From: Mycobacterium heidelbergense
GTDB lineage: Bacteria; Actinomycetota; Actinomycetes; Mycobacteriales; Mycobacteriaceae
Length of the DNA stretch: 64,000 nucleotides
Direction of reading: 5' to 3'
Assembly (NCBI RefSeq): GCF_010730745.1
Contig: NZ_AP022615.1
Span: 186,001-250,000, forward strand
This document shows, piece by piece, positions 32,613 through 40,975 of the stretch. The notes beneath the pieces were generated by a model that was given only the letters and a program-made list of their open reading frames with translations, was not told where the DNA came from and did no database searches. Position numbers and translations under genes: made by a program. Position 1 is the first letter of the stretch, and each line of letters starts with the position of its first letter.

Positions 32613-33815
32613 CTACTGCGCCAGCAGCGCCACGCATTCGGTGTGATGCGTGAGGGGGAAGGCATCGAACACCCGCAGCTTCTCGACGGCGTAGCCGTGG
32701 CCGCGGTAGAGGCCGATGTCGCGCGCGAACGACGCCGCCTCGCAGCCGATGTGCACCACCCGCGGAACCCCGGCGGCGGCCAGGAGGTCGATGACGTCGC
32801 GGCCGGCACCTGCCCGCGGCGGATCCAGCACGGCCACGTCCGCCCTCGAGGCGCTCGCGCGTTGCGCGGTCAGCGCGCGGCGCACCGAATCGGTGACGAC
32901 GTCGACCTGCGGCAGGTCGGCCAGCGCGGCCCGGGCGGCCCGCGTCGCCCCGCGCGACGTGTCGACCGTCAGCACCCGGCCCGACTCCCCCACCGCGTCG
33001 CCGAGCACCGCGGCGAAAACGCCCGCGCCGCCGTAGAGATCCCACACGGTCGCGCCGGCGCCGGGCCGCGCCCAGTCGGCGACCAGGCCGCTGTAGACCC
33101 GCGCCGCGTCCCGGTGCGCCTGCCAGAACGCCGTCACCGGCACGCGCCAGTTGCGCGCGCCCACCCGCTGCACCGCCTCGTAGCCGCCTTCCGCCACCGT
33201 CGTCACGGTCCGGCCGCCCTGCCGCAGCGTGCGCACCACGTGGCGCTCGCCGTCGTCGTCGACCGCGACGTGCAGCTGCGCGGTCGGGGGCCAATCGGCC
33301 TCCGCCAGCCCGTCCAGCATTCCGGCCGGCAGCTGCGCGCAGCGCAGGTCGGTCACCAGCTCGGCGCTGTGGTACCGGTGAAAGCCCGGCCGGCGGTCGC
33401 CACCCGTATCCAGCCGGACCCGGGTGCGCCAGCCGGTGGGGCCGGACTCCGAAAGCGCCTCGGCCACACCGCTCCAGCGGTGTCCGCCCAGCCGCTCCAG
33501 CTGATTGGCGACGACCTGGGCCTTGAGCACCCGCGCCGCTTCCGGGGCGACGAACGCCAGATCGCAGCACCCGGCGCCGTCGACCCCGGCGATCGGGCAC
33601 AGCGGCGCCACCCGATCGTCCGACGGTTCGATCACCTCGACAACCTCCGCGTGCCAATAGGACCCGCGGTCCGCGGTGACCCGCACCCGCACCTGCTCGC
33701 CGGGCAGCGCGTAGCGGACGAACACCACCCGGCCCTCGTGGTGTGCCACGCAGCTGCCGCCGTTGGCGGGGGCGCCGGTGACCACCGTGAGTTCCGGGCC
33801 GGCCGGCGCGCTCAA
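32613..33815 (-). CDS. TrmA/RumA-type uracil-C5 RNA methyltransferase (Rv2689c-like)
   Basis: A 400-residue RNA m5U methyltransferase. An N-terminal TRAM-like beta-barrel (VVFVRYALPGEQVRVRVTADRGSYWHAEVVEV) is followed by the CPIAGVDGAGCC cluster-type cysteines, then the SAM domain: WDLYGGAGVFAAVLGDAVG, AVLDPPRAGAGRD, the catalytic Cys in HIGCEAASFARDI, and HHTECVALL with the general-base Glu. Start is TTG at 33815, which overlaps the stop of the upstream permease gene as TTGA; no ATG fits. rRNA or tRNA target not determined. Confidence 0.87.
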   Translation of the reverse strand: MSAPAGPELTVVTGAPANGGSCVAHHEGRVVFVRYALPGEQVRVRVTADRGSYWHAEVVEVIEPSDDRVAPLCPIAGVDGAGCCDLAFVAPEAARVLKAQVVANQLERLGGHRWSGVAEALSESGPTGWRTRVRLDTGGDRRPGFHRYHSAELVTDLRCAQLPAGMLDGLAEADWPPTAQLHVAVDDDGERHVVRTLRQGGRTVTTVAEGGYEAVQRVGARNWRVPVTAFWQAHRDAARVYSGLVADWARPGAGATVWDLYGGAGVFAAVLGDAVGESGRVLTVDTSRGATRAARAALADLPQVDVVTDSVRRALTAQRASASRADVAVLDPPRAGAGRDVIDLLAAAGVPRVVHIGCEAASFARDIGLYRGHGYAVEKLRVFDAFPLTHHTECVALLAQ

Positions 33816-35806
33816 TCGAAGATTCCGCGCCGGGTGTCGCCGGGCGCCGCGTGGTGTTGGAGCGTCATGAGCCGCTCCGACGAATTCAATTGCCAGGGAA
33901 CGGAAGTCACCATGACGTTGGGCATGAACAGCAGCCGGCCCTTGAGCCGCAGCGCGCTTTGGTTGTGCAGCACCTGCTCCCACCAATGGCCCACCACGTA
34001 CTCCGGAATGAACACCGTCACCACGGTGCGGGGCGACTCCTTGCTGACCCGTTTGACGTAATCGAGTATCGGACGGGTGATTTCGCGGTACGGCGAGGCG
34101 ATGACCTTGAGCGGCACGCTGATGTCGCTGTCCTCCCACTTGTGCACCAGATCGCGGGTCTCCCCGTCGTCGACGCTGACCGTGAGGGCCTCCAACGCGT
34201 CGGGGCGGGTGGCGCGCGCGTAGGCCAGCGCCCGCAGGGTCGGCAGGTGCAGCTTCGACACCAGCACCACGGCGTGATTTCGGCTGGGCAGCACCACGCC
34301 GGTCTGGGCGGCGGCCTGCTCGGCCAGTTCCCGGTTGACGGTGTCGTAGTGCTTGCGGATCAGCTTCATGACGATGAACAGCGCGCTCATCGCGACGACG
34401 GCGATCCACGCCCCGGCGAGAAACTTGGTGATCAGCACGACGAACAACACCGCGCCGGTGGAAAGCAGGCCGACCGTGTTGACCACCCGCGAGCGCATCA
34501 TCTTGCGCCGCGTCCGCGGCTCGGTCTCGGTGCGCAGCAACCGGGTCCAGTGCCGGACCATGCCGATTTGGCTCAGCGTGAACGAAATGAACACCCCGAC
34601 GATGTACAGCTGGATCAGCGCGGTGACCTCGGCGCGGAACGCGATGATCGCCAGGAGGGCCGCCACCGACAGGAACAGGATCCCGTTGGAGAACGTCAAT
34701 CGGTCTCCGCGCGTGTGCAATTGGCGCGGAAGGTAGCTGTGCTGCGCCAGGACCGAGCCGAGCACCGGGAACCCGTTGAACGCGGTGTTGGCCGCCAGCA
34801 CCAGGATGAGCGCGGTCACCGTGGCGAGCAGCAGGAATCCGATGTGGAAGCTGCCGAACACGGTCTCGGCCAGCTGCGCGACCAAGGTCTTCTGGTAGTA
34901 GTTCGGCGGGGCGCCGGTCAGCTGGGTGGCCGGATCCTCGACGAGCTGGACCCCGATCTTCTCGGCCAGCACGATGATGCCCATCAGCAGCGCCACCGCG
35001 ATCCCGCCCAGCATCAGCAGCGTCGTCGCCGCGTTGCGCGACTTGGGTTTCTGAAACGCCGGCACCCCGTTGCTGATCGCCTCCACACCGGTCAGCGCCG
35101 CGCACCCCGAGGAGAACGACCGCGCCACCAGGAACGCCAGCGCGAAACCGACGACCTGGCCGTGCGCGGCGTGCATCTCGAACCCGGCGGACTCCGCCCG
35201 CAGCGGGTTGCCCAGCACGAAGATCCGGAACAGGCCCCAGCCGATCATGATGAGGACCCCGACGATGAACGCATAGGTCGGGATGGCGAAGGCCACCCCG
35301 GACTCGCGGACGCCGCGCAGGTTCAGCGCCATCACCAGCAGGATGGAGGCCACGCAGAAGAACACCTTGTGTTCGGCCACGATCGGGATCGCCGAGCCGA
35401 TGTTCGACATCGCCGACGCCGTCGAAACGGCAACGGTGAGAACGTAATCCACCATCAGGGCGCTGGCGACCACGAGGCCGGCGGTGTCGCCGAGATTGGT
35501 GGTGACCACCTCGTAGTCGCCGCCGCCCGACGGGTAGGCGTGCACGTTCTGCCGGTAGCTGGCCACCACGACCAGCATGACCGCGGCCACGGCAAGACCG
35601 ATCCACGGCGTCAGCGCGTACGCGGTCACCCCGGCCACCGACAGCATCAGGAAGACTTCCTCGGGCGCATACGCCACCGACGACAGGGCGTCGGAGGCGA
35701 ACACCGGCAAGGCGATCCGCTTGGGCAGCAGCGTGTGGCTCAGCCGGTCGCTGCGAAACGGCCGACCGATGAGCAACCGGCGCGCGGCGGTGGAAAGTTT
35801 GGGCAC
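33812..35806 (-). CDS. APC-family amino acid/cation permease (Rv2690c-like)
   Basis: A 664-residue permease with about twelve helices and a C-terminal soluble domain. LPVFASDALSSVAYAPEEVFLMLSVAG is the first-helix APC signature, and NAFNGFPV-like, SSGCAALTGVEAISNGVPAF and SRVVNTVGLLSTGAVLFVV follow. Such large KUP/APC-like permeases with a USP-like tail occur near ceoBC in mycobacteria, suggesting amino acid or potassium-linked transport. The GTG at 35806 (VPKLSTAARR) aligns with the family start; GTG at 35827 is an alternative adding seven residues. Co-transcribed with the TrmA-like gene. Confidence 0.85.
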   Translation of the reverse strand: MPKLSTAARRLLIGRPFRSDRLSHTLLPKRIALPVFASDALSSVAYAPEEVFLMLSVAGVTAYALTPWIGLAVAAVMLVVVASYRQNVHAYPSGGGDYEVVTTNLGDTAGLVVASALMVDYVLTVAVSTASAMSNIGSAIPIVAEHKVFFCVASILLVMALNLRGVRESGVAFAIPTYAFIVGVLIMIGWGLFRIFVLGNPLRAESAGFEMHAAHGQVVGFALAFLVARSFSSGCAALTGVEAISNGVPAFQKPKSRNAATTLLMLGGIAVALLMGIIVLAEKIGVQLVEDPATQLTGAPPNYYQKTLVAQLAETVFGSFHIGFLLLATVTALILVLAANTAFNGFPVLGSVLAQHSYLPRQLHTRGDRLTFSNGILFLSVAALLAIIAFRAEVTALIQLYIVGVFISFTLSQIGMVRHWTRLLRTETEPRTRRKMMRSRVVNTVGLLSTGAVLFVVLITKFLAGAWIAVVAMSALFIVMKLIRKHYDTVNRELAEQAAAQTGVVLPSRNHAVVLVSKLHLPTLRALAYARATRPDALEALTVSVDDGETRDLVHKWEDSDISVPLKVIASPYREITRPILDYVKRVSKESPRTVVTVFIPEYVVGHWWEQVLHNQSALRLKGRLLFMPNVMVTSVPWQLNSSERLMTLQHHAAPGDTRRGIFD

Positions 35807-35933
35807 GAGAGCCAAGAGTAAGCCCACCGAGGCTTGGTAGCGTTTCGTAGGCGAGAATGTCCCGAACCCGAAATCGGCTGGACAACCGGGTTTGCCGAAC
35901 GCCGGACGCAGGACGCAACCGAGAGGACCTCAC

Positions 35934-36617
35934 GTGCGGGTGGTGGTGATGGGTTGCGGCCGGGTGGGCTCGTCGCTGGCCGACGGGCTGTCCCGAATCG
36001 GCCACGACGTGGCGGTCATCGACCGCGACGGCACCGCGTTCAACCGGCTCAGCCCGGAGTTCGCCGGCGAGCGGGTGGTGGGCCAGGGGTTCGATCGGGA
36101 CGTTCTGCTCAAGGCGGGCATCGAGGAGGCCGACGCGTTCGCCGCCGTGTCCTCCGGGGACAACTCCAACATCATCTCGGCCCGGCTGGCCCGGGAGACC
36201 TTCGGCGTCCAGCGCGTCGTCGCCCGGATCTATGACGCCAAGCGTGCCGAGGTCTACGAGCGCCTCGGCATTCCGACGATCGCCACGGTCCCCTGGACCA
36301 CCGATCGGCTGCTCAACGCGCTCACCCGGGAAGGCGAGACCGCCAAGTGGCGCGACCCGACCGGCACCGTCGCCGTGGCCGAGGTCGACCTGCACGAGGA
36401 TTGGGTCGGGCGCCGGGTCACCGAGCTGGAGCAGGCCACCGGCGCCCGGGTGGCGTTCTTGATCCGGTTCGGGACCGGCGTGTTGCCCGAACCGAAGACC
36501 GTCATTCAGGCCGGCGACCAGGTGTACCTCGCCGCGATATCCGGCCGCTCCGCCGAGGCGGTGGCCATTGCCGCGTTGCCGCCCAGCGAGGACCTCGAGA
36601 CGGGACCGCAGAAGTGA
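35934..36617 (+). CDS. ceoB: CeoB/TrkA-type potassium channel regulatory protein
   Basis: A 227-residue RCK protein: a TrkA-N Rossmann domain (VVVMGCGRVGSSLADGLSRIGHDVAVIDRDGTAFNRL) that binds NAD(H), then a TrkA-C domain (AVAEVDLHEDWVGRRVTELEQATGARVAFLIRF). It gates potassium uptake in response to nucleotides. GTG start at 35934 with GAGAGGA upstream. It is followed by the paralogue ceoC with a GTGA overlap. No TrkH/TrkG channel gene is in the window. Homologue: Rv2691. Confidence 0.93.
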   Translation: MRVVVMGCGRVGSSLADGLSRIGHDVAVIDRDGTAFNRLSPEFAGERVVGQGFDRDVLLKAGIEEADAFAAVSSGDNSNIISARLARETFGVQRVVARIYDAKRAEVYERLGIPTIATVPWTTDRLLNALTREGETAKWRDPTGTVAVAEVDLHEDWVGRRVTELEQATGARVAFLIRFGTGVLPEPKTVIQAGDQVYLAAISGRSAEAVAIAALPPSEDLETGPQK

Positions 36618-37300
36618 AGGTCGCCGTCGCGGGGGCCGGCGCGGTCGGCCGCTCGGTCACTCGCGAGCTGCTGACCAACGGCCACGACGTGACCCTGATC
36701 GAACGCAATCCCGATCACGTCGACGTCGACGCGATCCCGGCCGCGCACTGGCGCCTGGGCGACGCCTGCGAGCTGAGCCTGCTGCAGTCGGTGCACCTGG
36801 AGGATTTCGACGTCGTCGTGGCCGCGACCGGCGACGACAAGGTCAACGTGGTGCTGTCCCTGCTGGCCAAGACCGAGTTCGCGGTGCCGCGGGTGGTGGC
36901 CCGGGTCAACGATCCCCGCAACGAATGGCTGTTCACCGACGCCTGGGGGGTGGACGTGGCGGTGTCCACGCCGCGCATGCTGGCGTCGCTGATCGAGGAG
37001 GCCGTCGCCGTCGGCGATCTGGTGCGGCTCATGGAATTCCGCAGGGGCCAGGCCAACCTGGTCGAGATCACGCTGCCCGACGACACGCCGTGGGGCGGCA
37101 AGCCGGTGCGCCGGCTGCAGCTGCCGCGGGACGCCGCGCTGGTGACGATCCTGCGCGGCCCGCGCGTCATCGTGCCCGAAGCCGACGAGCCGCTGGAGGG
37201 CGGCGACGAGCTGCTCTTCGTCGCGGTCACCGAGGTCGAGGAGGAGCTGCGCAAGCTGCTGCTGCCGGCCGCCGAGCCCGGCGACGACGCGGGGCCGTGA
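36614..37300 (+). CDS. ceoC: CeoC/TrkA-type potassium channel regulatory protein
   Basis: A 228-residue RCK protein paralogous to CeoB. TrkA-N: KVAVAGAGAVGRSVTRELLTNGHDVTLIERN; TrkA-C: LVEITLPDDTPWGGKPVRRLQLPRDAALVTILRG. The two probably assemble as a hetero-octameric ring on a membrane channel. The GTG start lies in the ceoB stop (GTGA). The 3' end is 16 bp from the convergent DUF3159 gene. Homologue: Rv2692. Confidence 0.93.
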   Translation: MKVAVAGAGAVGRSVTRELLTNGHDVTLIERNPDHVDVDAIPAAHWRLGDACELSLLQSVHLEDFDVVVAATGDDKVNVVLSLLAKTEFAVPRVVARVNDPRNEWLFTDAWGVDVAVSTPRMLASLIEEAVAVGDLVRLMEFRRGQANLVEITLPDDTPWGGKPVRRLQLPRDAALVTILRGPRVIVPEADEPLEGGDELLFVAVTEVEEELRKLLLPAAEPGDDAGP

Positions 37301-37316
37301 GGGGGGGTTCGGCGCG

Positions 37317-37979
37317 CTACTCGGCGTCGGCCGGCTCCGGTGCGGGCAGGGCCCGCTGGGCGGCCTTGATCGCCGCGTAGGTCGCCAGCGCGGCCAGCAA
37401 GGTCAGCGGCCAACCCATCCCGATCCGCGCCACCCCGAGCCAACCGGTCTGGTCGGCGTCGTAGAGGAGCCGCTGGACCGCGAACCGGGCGCCGAAGACC
37501 AGCGTCCAGCACAGCGACGCGACGTCGAACGCGTAGACGGCCCGGGGCGCCCCGCGCCAACCGCGGTCACGCCCGCCGGCCCAGCTCCAGATGTAGCCGA
37601 CTAGGGGGCGGCGGATGAGGATGGACACGGCGAAGACCACCGCCCACAGCAGCGACATCCAGATGCCCAGCAGGAAGTAGCCCTTGGACTCCCCCACGAT
37701 GTAGGCGATCAGCGCGCACACGGCGACCCCGATGAACCCCGACAATGCCGGCTGGGTGGATTCCCGGCGGATCAGCCGCCACAGCAGGACCAGCGCGGCC
37801 ACGCCCAGCGCGGACCCGATCGCGGGCACCAAGCCGGACAGGCCGGAAGCCACCACGAACGTCACCACCGGCAGCGACGAGTAGACGATGCCGCTCACCC
37901 CGCCCGCCTGGGCCAGCAGGCGTTCCGGGCTGGTGCGATTGGTCGTCACGGGCTTGCCCACACCGCCGGGGAGAGTCAC
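37317..37979 (-). CDS. DUF3159 membrane protein (Rv2693c-like)
   Basis: A 220-residue protein with five or six hydrophobic helices (LSGLVPAIGSALGVAALVLLWRLI; LSGFIGVAVCALIAYIVGES; YFLLGIWMSLLWAVVFAVSILI; WPLTLLAALATYAAIKAA). It matches the DUF3159 family of actinobacterial membrane proteins with no known function. GTG at 37979 overlaps the stop of the upstream OB-fold gene (GTGA), so the two are translated together. Convergent with ceoC. Confidence 0.85.
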   Translation of the reverse strand: MTLPGGVGKPVTTNRTSPERLLAQAGGVSGIVYSSLPVVTFVVASGLSGLVPAIGSALGVAALVLLWRLIRRESTQPALSGFIGVAVCALIAYIVGESKGYFLLGIWMSLLWAVVFAVSILIRRPLVGYIWSWAGGRDRGWRGAPRAVYAFDVASLCWTLVFGARFAVQRLLYDADQTGWLGVARIGMGWPLTLLAALATYAAIKAAQRALPAPEPADAE

Positions 37980-38344
37980 CGCTGGATTTCGTAGTGCGGG
38001 TTGTAGATCGCCTTGGTCCCGTTCTCGAGCTTGCCCATCCGGCCCCGCACCCGCAGCGTGCGGCCCGAGTCGATGCCGGGGATGCGGCGTTGACCCAACC
38101 ACACCAGCGTGACGGTGTCGGTGCCGTCGAACAACTCGGCGCGCACCCCGCCCGAACAACCCTTGCCGTTCGTCTCCACGCTGCGCAACGTGCCGATCAT
38201 GGTGACCTCCTGGCCACGCTCGCAATCGATCGCACGCTGCGCGCCGGTACTCGCGACTTCGTCGGACAACTCTTCGGAGTCACGTTGCTCCGGGTCCTCC
38301 GTCAAGCGACGGGTGAGCCGGCGCAGATACCCTTGGGCCCCCAT
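37976..38344 (-). CDS. OB-fold nucleic-acid-binding protein (Rv2694c-like)
   Basis: A 122-residue protein with a single OB-fold: GQEVTMIGTLRSVETNGKGCSGGVRAELFDGTDTVTLVWLGQRRIPGIDSGRTLRVRGRMG is the typical five-strand pattern of the tRNA-anticodon-binding/DUF-type OB domain. It may bind nucleic acid or stabilise a membrane complex with its neighbour. The length equals the H37Rv protein (122 aa) from ATG at 38344. It is the first gene of the two-gene unit with the DUF3159 protein. Confidence 0.83.
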   Translation of the reverse strand: MGAQGYLRRLTRRLTEDPEQRDSEELSDEVASTGAQRAIDCERGQEVTMIGTLRSVETNGKGCSGGVRAELFDGTDTVTLVWLGQRRIPGIDSGRTLRVRGRMGKLENGTKAIYNPHYEIQR

Positions 38345-38455
38345 GGCCACTCCTGAAATGCTGGTAAATCCTCGACGCTTCCATCTATGCCAACGGACAC
38401 CGTAGACCTCTTGGTTCCCCGGCGCCAACCGAGCCAAACGGTATGTTGAGCGCCT

Positions 38456-39178
38456 ATGACGGCCGTGCAATATCGAGGGGCGGCGGTCGATCTGCGCGGT
38501 GTCACGACGGTGTTGTTGCCGGGGACCGGCTCCGACGACGACTACGTCCACCGGGCGTTTTCCGGCCCCCTGGAAAGGGCCGGCGCGGTGCTGGTCGCCC
38601 CGCCGCCCCGCCCGGATCGGTTGATCGACGGCTACCTGTCCGCCTTGGACGAGGCCGCACGCGAAGGCCCGATCGGCGTCGGCGGCGTCTCGATCGGCGC
38701 CGCGGTGGCGGCCGCGTGGGCGCTGGCCCGTCCCGATCGCGCGATCGCGGTCCTGGCCGCCCTGCCGGCCTGGGCGGGCGCCCCCGGAACGGCGCCGGCG
38801 GCCCTGGCGGCGCGCTATTCGGCGGCCCGGCTGCGCGCCGACGGTTTGGCGGCGACGACGGCGCAGATGCGGGCGTCGAGCCCGGCGTGGTTGGGCGACG
38901 AGCTGGCCAGGTCGTGGCGCGCCCAGTGGCCGCAACTGCCCGACGCCATGGACGAAGCGGCGTCCTACGTCGCGCCGAGTCATACCGACCTGGCCCGGCT
39001 CGCCACACCGCTGGCGGTGGCCGCCGCGGTCGACGATCCGATCCACCCGCTGCGGGTGGCTGTCGACTGGGTCGCGGCCGCGCCGCGCGCGGCGCTGGAA
39101 ACCGTGACGCTGGATCAGATCGGCGCGGACCCCACGGCGTTGGGCGCGGCCTGCCTGTCCGCGCTGGCCGCCGTCTAG
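38456..39178 (+). CDS. Small alpha/beta hydrolase (Rv2695-like)
   Basis: A 240-residue alpha/beta hydrolase without a lid. TTVLLPGTGSDDDYVHRAF is the oxyanion strand, GVGGVSIGAAVAAAWALARPD carries the GVSIGA elbow with the nucleophile Ser, and AAVDDPIHPLRV gives the acid residue and possibly the His. Cytoplasmic; substrate unknown. TATGTT 8 nt before the ATG is a likely -10 element and suggests a leaderless mRNA. It is divergent from the OB-fold gene and convergent with the DUF3710 gene. Confidence 0.82.
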   Translation: MTAVQYRGAAVDLRGVTTVLLPGTGSDDDYVHRAFSGPLERAGAVLVAPPPRPDRLIDGYLSALDEAAREGPIGVGGVSIGAAVAAAWALARPDRAIAVLAALPAWAGAPGTAPAALAARYSAARLRADGLAATTAQMRASSPAWLGDELARSWRAQWPQLPDAMDEAASYVAPSHTDLARLATPLAVAAAVDDPIHPLRVAVDWVAAAPRAALETVTLDQIGADPTALGAACLSALAAV

Positions 39179-39203
39179 CGACCCTTGGTCGCTTTTGCGG
39201 TGT

Positions 39204-39260
39204 TGACTCTGCGCCCACCAGGAAGAAGTTCGAGTAGACCGCCTGGTGGGCGCAGAGTCA
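39204..39260. terminator. Perfect 19-bp inverted repeat between convergent genes
   Basis: The arms at 39204-39222 (starting TGACTCTGCGCCC) and 39242-39260 are perfectly complementary over 19 bp around a 19-nt loop. It lies between the stops of the hydrolase (39178) and DUF3710 (39274) genes. It should form a very stable hairpin on either strand, fitting a bidirectional terminator without a U-tract, as is usual in mycobacteria. Confidence 0.7.
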
Positions 39261-39273
39261 TCGACGCGGACCG

Positions 39274-39996
39274 TCAGCCGCCGGTGGAGCGGAGCTGCTG
39301 CATGGCCGACCCCTCGGCGCTTCGGCGCTCGGCCGGCTGCTGCGCCTCGGCCTGTTGCGAGGCCCGCTGCGCGGCCGCGGCCGCGGCCAGCTGCTCCGCC
39401 ATCGGTTCGGGCAGCTGCACGGCCAGCGGCGTCCGCACCGGCAGCGGTGTGTCACCGCGGCGAACCACGGTGTCCGCCAGCGCCGCACGCGCCTCCCGCT
39501 CCAACGCCTCCATGGTGTCGTAGGAGCCGTTGATGACGCAGCGGATCATCCAGCGATAGCCGTCGACCCCGATGAAGTGCACCACGCCGGCCGCGGCGCC
39601 GATCACCTCGCGGCCCCACGGGCCGTCCACGATGCTGACCTGCGCCGAGTCCTTGCGCAGCGAGTCGGCGAGCTCGCCGGCCACCTCGCGCCACAGGCCG
39701 CCCGTCTTGGGCGCCGCGTAGGCGGCGATCGTGAAACGACCGTTGGGCGTGACGACCCACACCGCGCTGGGGACGCCGGTCTCGGTCAGCTCGACCTGCA
39801 GCTGGCCCGCCTCCGGCATCGGGATGAGCACGGAGCCCAGGTCGAGCCGGGCCAGCTCCGCGACCGCGGGGTCGTCGAAGTCCTCGATGTCGAACGGGCC
39901 CTCAAGCTCGTCGGGCTCCTCGGCGGAAGCCTGGGCCTCGACGTCGTCCGTGGGGTCGCCGTCGTCTTTGTCTGAGCGCTTACCGAATGCCGCCAT
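39274..39996 (-). CDS. DUF3710 protein (Rv2696c-like)
   Basis: A 240-residue protein. An acidic N-terminus (DDVEAQASAEEPDELEG) precedes the DUF3710 domain: DLGSVLIPMPEAGQLQVELTETG, VVTPNGRFTIAAYAAPKTGGLWREVAGELADSL, and VDGYRWMIRCVINGSY. The C-terminus is Gln/Ala-rich low complexity. Function unknown; the gene follows dut with a 1-bp overlap (TGATG), and this pairing is conserved in mycobacteria. Confidence 0.86.
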   Translation of the reverse strand: MAAFGKRSDKDDGDPTDDVEAQASAEEPDELEGPFDIEDFDDPAVAELARLDLGSVLIPMPEAGQLQVELTETGVPSAVWVVTPNGRFTIAAYAAPKTGGLWREVAGELADSLRKDSAQVSIVDGPWGREVIGAAAGVVHFIGVDGYRWMIRCVINGSYDTMEALEREARAALADTVVRRGDTPLPVRTPLAVQLPEPMAEQLAAAAAAQRASQQAEAQQPAERRSAEGSAMQQLRSTGG

Positions 39997-40460
39997 CACA
40001 AACTCGCATGTCCTCCGGAGGAACCGTGGCCACCGTCGCCACGGGATGTCTGGGCCAGCCCGGCCTCGTCGAACGACGACACCTCCACCAGCTCCACCAA
40101 TTCGACCCGCTGCACCAGCAACTGGGCGATCCGGTCGCCGCGGTGCACCACGATGGGCTCGACCGGGTCGAGGTTGATCAGCGCGACCTTGATCTCGCCG
40201 CGGTAGCCCGCGTCGATGGTCCCGGGACTGTTGACGATCGAAAGCCCCACCCGCGCGGCCAATCCCGAGCGCGGGTGCACCAGGCCGACCATTCCGAACG
40301 GAATGGCGACCGCGACACCGGTGCCCACCAGGGCGCGTTGCCCGGGGGCCAGCGTGACGTCTTCGGCGCTGTAGAGATCGACCCCGGCGTCGCCGTCGTG
40401 GGCGCGGCCGGGCAGCGGAAGTTCGGGGTCGAGGCGGACGATGGCCAGACTGGTCGACAC
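39996..40460 (-). CDS. dut: Deoxyuridine 5'-triphosphate nucleotidohydrolase Dut
   Basis: A 154-residue trimeric dUTPase that hydrolyses dUTP to dUMP. Motifs 1-5 are all present: HDGDAGVDLYS, HPRSGLAARVGL, NSPGTIDAGYRGEIKV with the catalytic Asp, RGDRIAQLLV and the P-loop-like SRGDGGHGSSGGH. The mycobacterial loop AGLAQ is also seen. GTG at 40460 gives exactly the H37Rv length (Rv2697c). A TAATCT -10 element 8 nt upstream of the start suggests a leaderless transcript sharing its promoter with the divergent DUF3093 gene. Confidence 0.96.
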   Translation of the reverse strand: MSTSLAIVRLDPELPLPGRAHDGDAGVDLYSAEDVTLAPGQRALVGTGVAVAIPFGMVGLVHPRSGLAARVGLSIVNSPGTIDAGYRGEIKVALINLDPVEPIVVHRGDRIAQLLVQRVELVELVEVSSFDEAGLAQTSRGDGGHGSSGGHASL

Positions 40461-40468
40461 GGGGCCAC

Positions 40469-40478
40469 AGATTACCCT
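40469..40478. promoter_or_regulatory. Overlapping divergent -10 elements for dut and DUF3093 gene
   Basis: In the 25 bp between start codons, TAATCT on the minus strand (40474-40469) and TACCCT on the plus strand (40473-40478) share the central TA dinucleotide. They lie 8 and 7 nt before the dut GTG and the DUF3093 GTG respectively. Both would give leaderless mRNAs, and RNA polymerase could use only one direction at a time. Confidence 0.55.
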
Positions 40479-40485
40479 TGACCGC

Positions 40486-40971
40486 GTGTCCACTACGCGC
40501 GTCGCGCCGCACAGTGTGCGATATCGCGAACGACTATGGGTGCCCTGGTGGTGGTGGCCGCTGGGCTTCGGGCTGGCGGGACTGATCGCTTTCGAAGTCA
40601 ACCTGGGCGTTCGCTCCCTTCCCGACTGGCTGCCGTTCGCCGTCCTGTTCACGGTTGCGGCCGCGGCGCTGCTGTGGCTGGGCCGCGTCGAGATCCGGGT
40701 CACCGCCGACCCGGCCGCCCCGGGCGGGGTGGAACTGTGGGCGGGGGAAGCGCACCTGCCGGTCACCGTGATCGCCCGGTCCGCCGAGATAGCGCGCTCG
40801 GCGAAGTCCGCGGCCCTGGGCCGGCAGCTCGACCCGGCGGCCTTCGTGCTGCATCGGGCATGGGTCGGACCGATGGTCCTGGTGGTCCTGGATGACCCGG
40901 ACGACCCGACGCCGTACTGGCTGGTGAGCTGCCGTCACCCGGAGCGGGTGCTGTCGGCATTACGCAGCTGA
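40486..40971 (+). CDS. DUF3093 membrane protein (Rv2698-like)
   Basis: A 161-residue protein with two N-terminal transmembrane helices (VPWWWWPLGFGLAGLIAFEVNLGV and LPFAVLFTVAAAALLWLG), then a soluble beta-rich domain (GGVELWAGEAHLPVTVIARSAEIARS; FVLHRAWVGPMVLVVLDDPDDPTPYWLVS). This is the DUF3093 pattern; function unknown. GTG at 40486 gives the same length as the H37Rv protein. It is divergent from dut with overlapping -10 elements. Confidence 0.85.
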   Translation: MSTTRVAPHSVRYRERLWVPWWWWPLGFGLAGLIAFEVNLGVRSLPDWLPFAVLFTVAAAALLWLGRVEIRVTADPAAPGGVELWAGEAHLPVTVIARSAEIARSAKSAALGRQLDPAAFVLHRAWVGPMVLVVLDDPDDPTPYWLVSCRHPERVLSALRS

Positions 40972-40975
40972 CCGA

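Noticed and set aside
32613..36395. 1260-codon open frame on the minus strand
   Set aside because: Only its last 400 codons (the TrmA-like protein) are real. The rest lies out of frame over the APC permease and antisense to ceoB.
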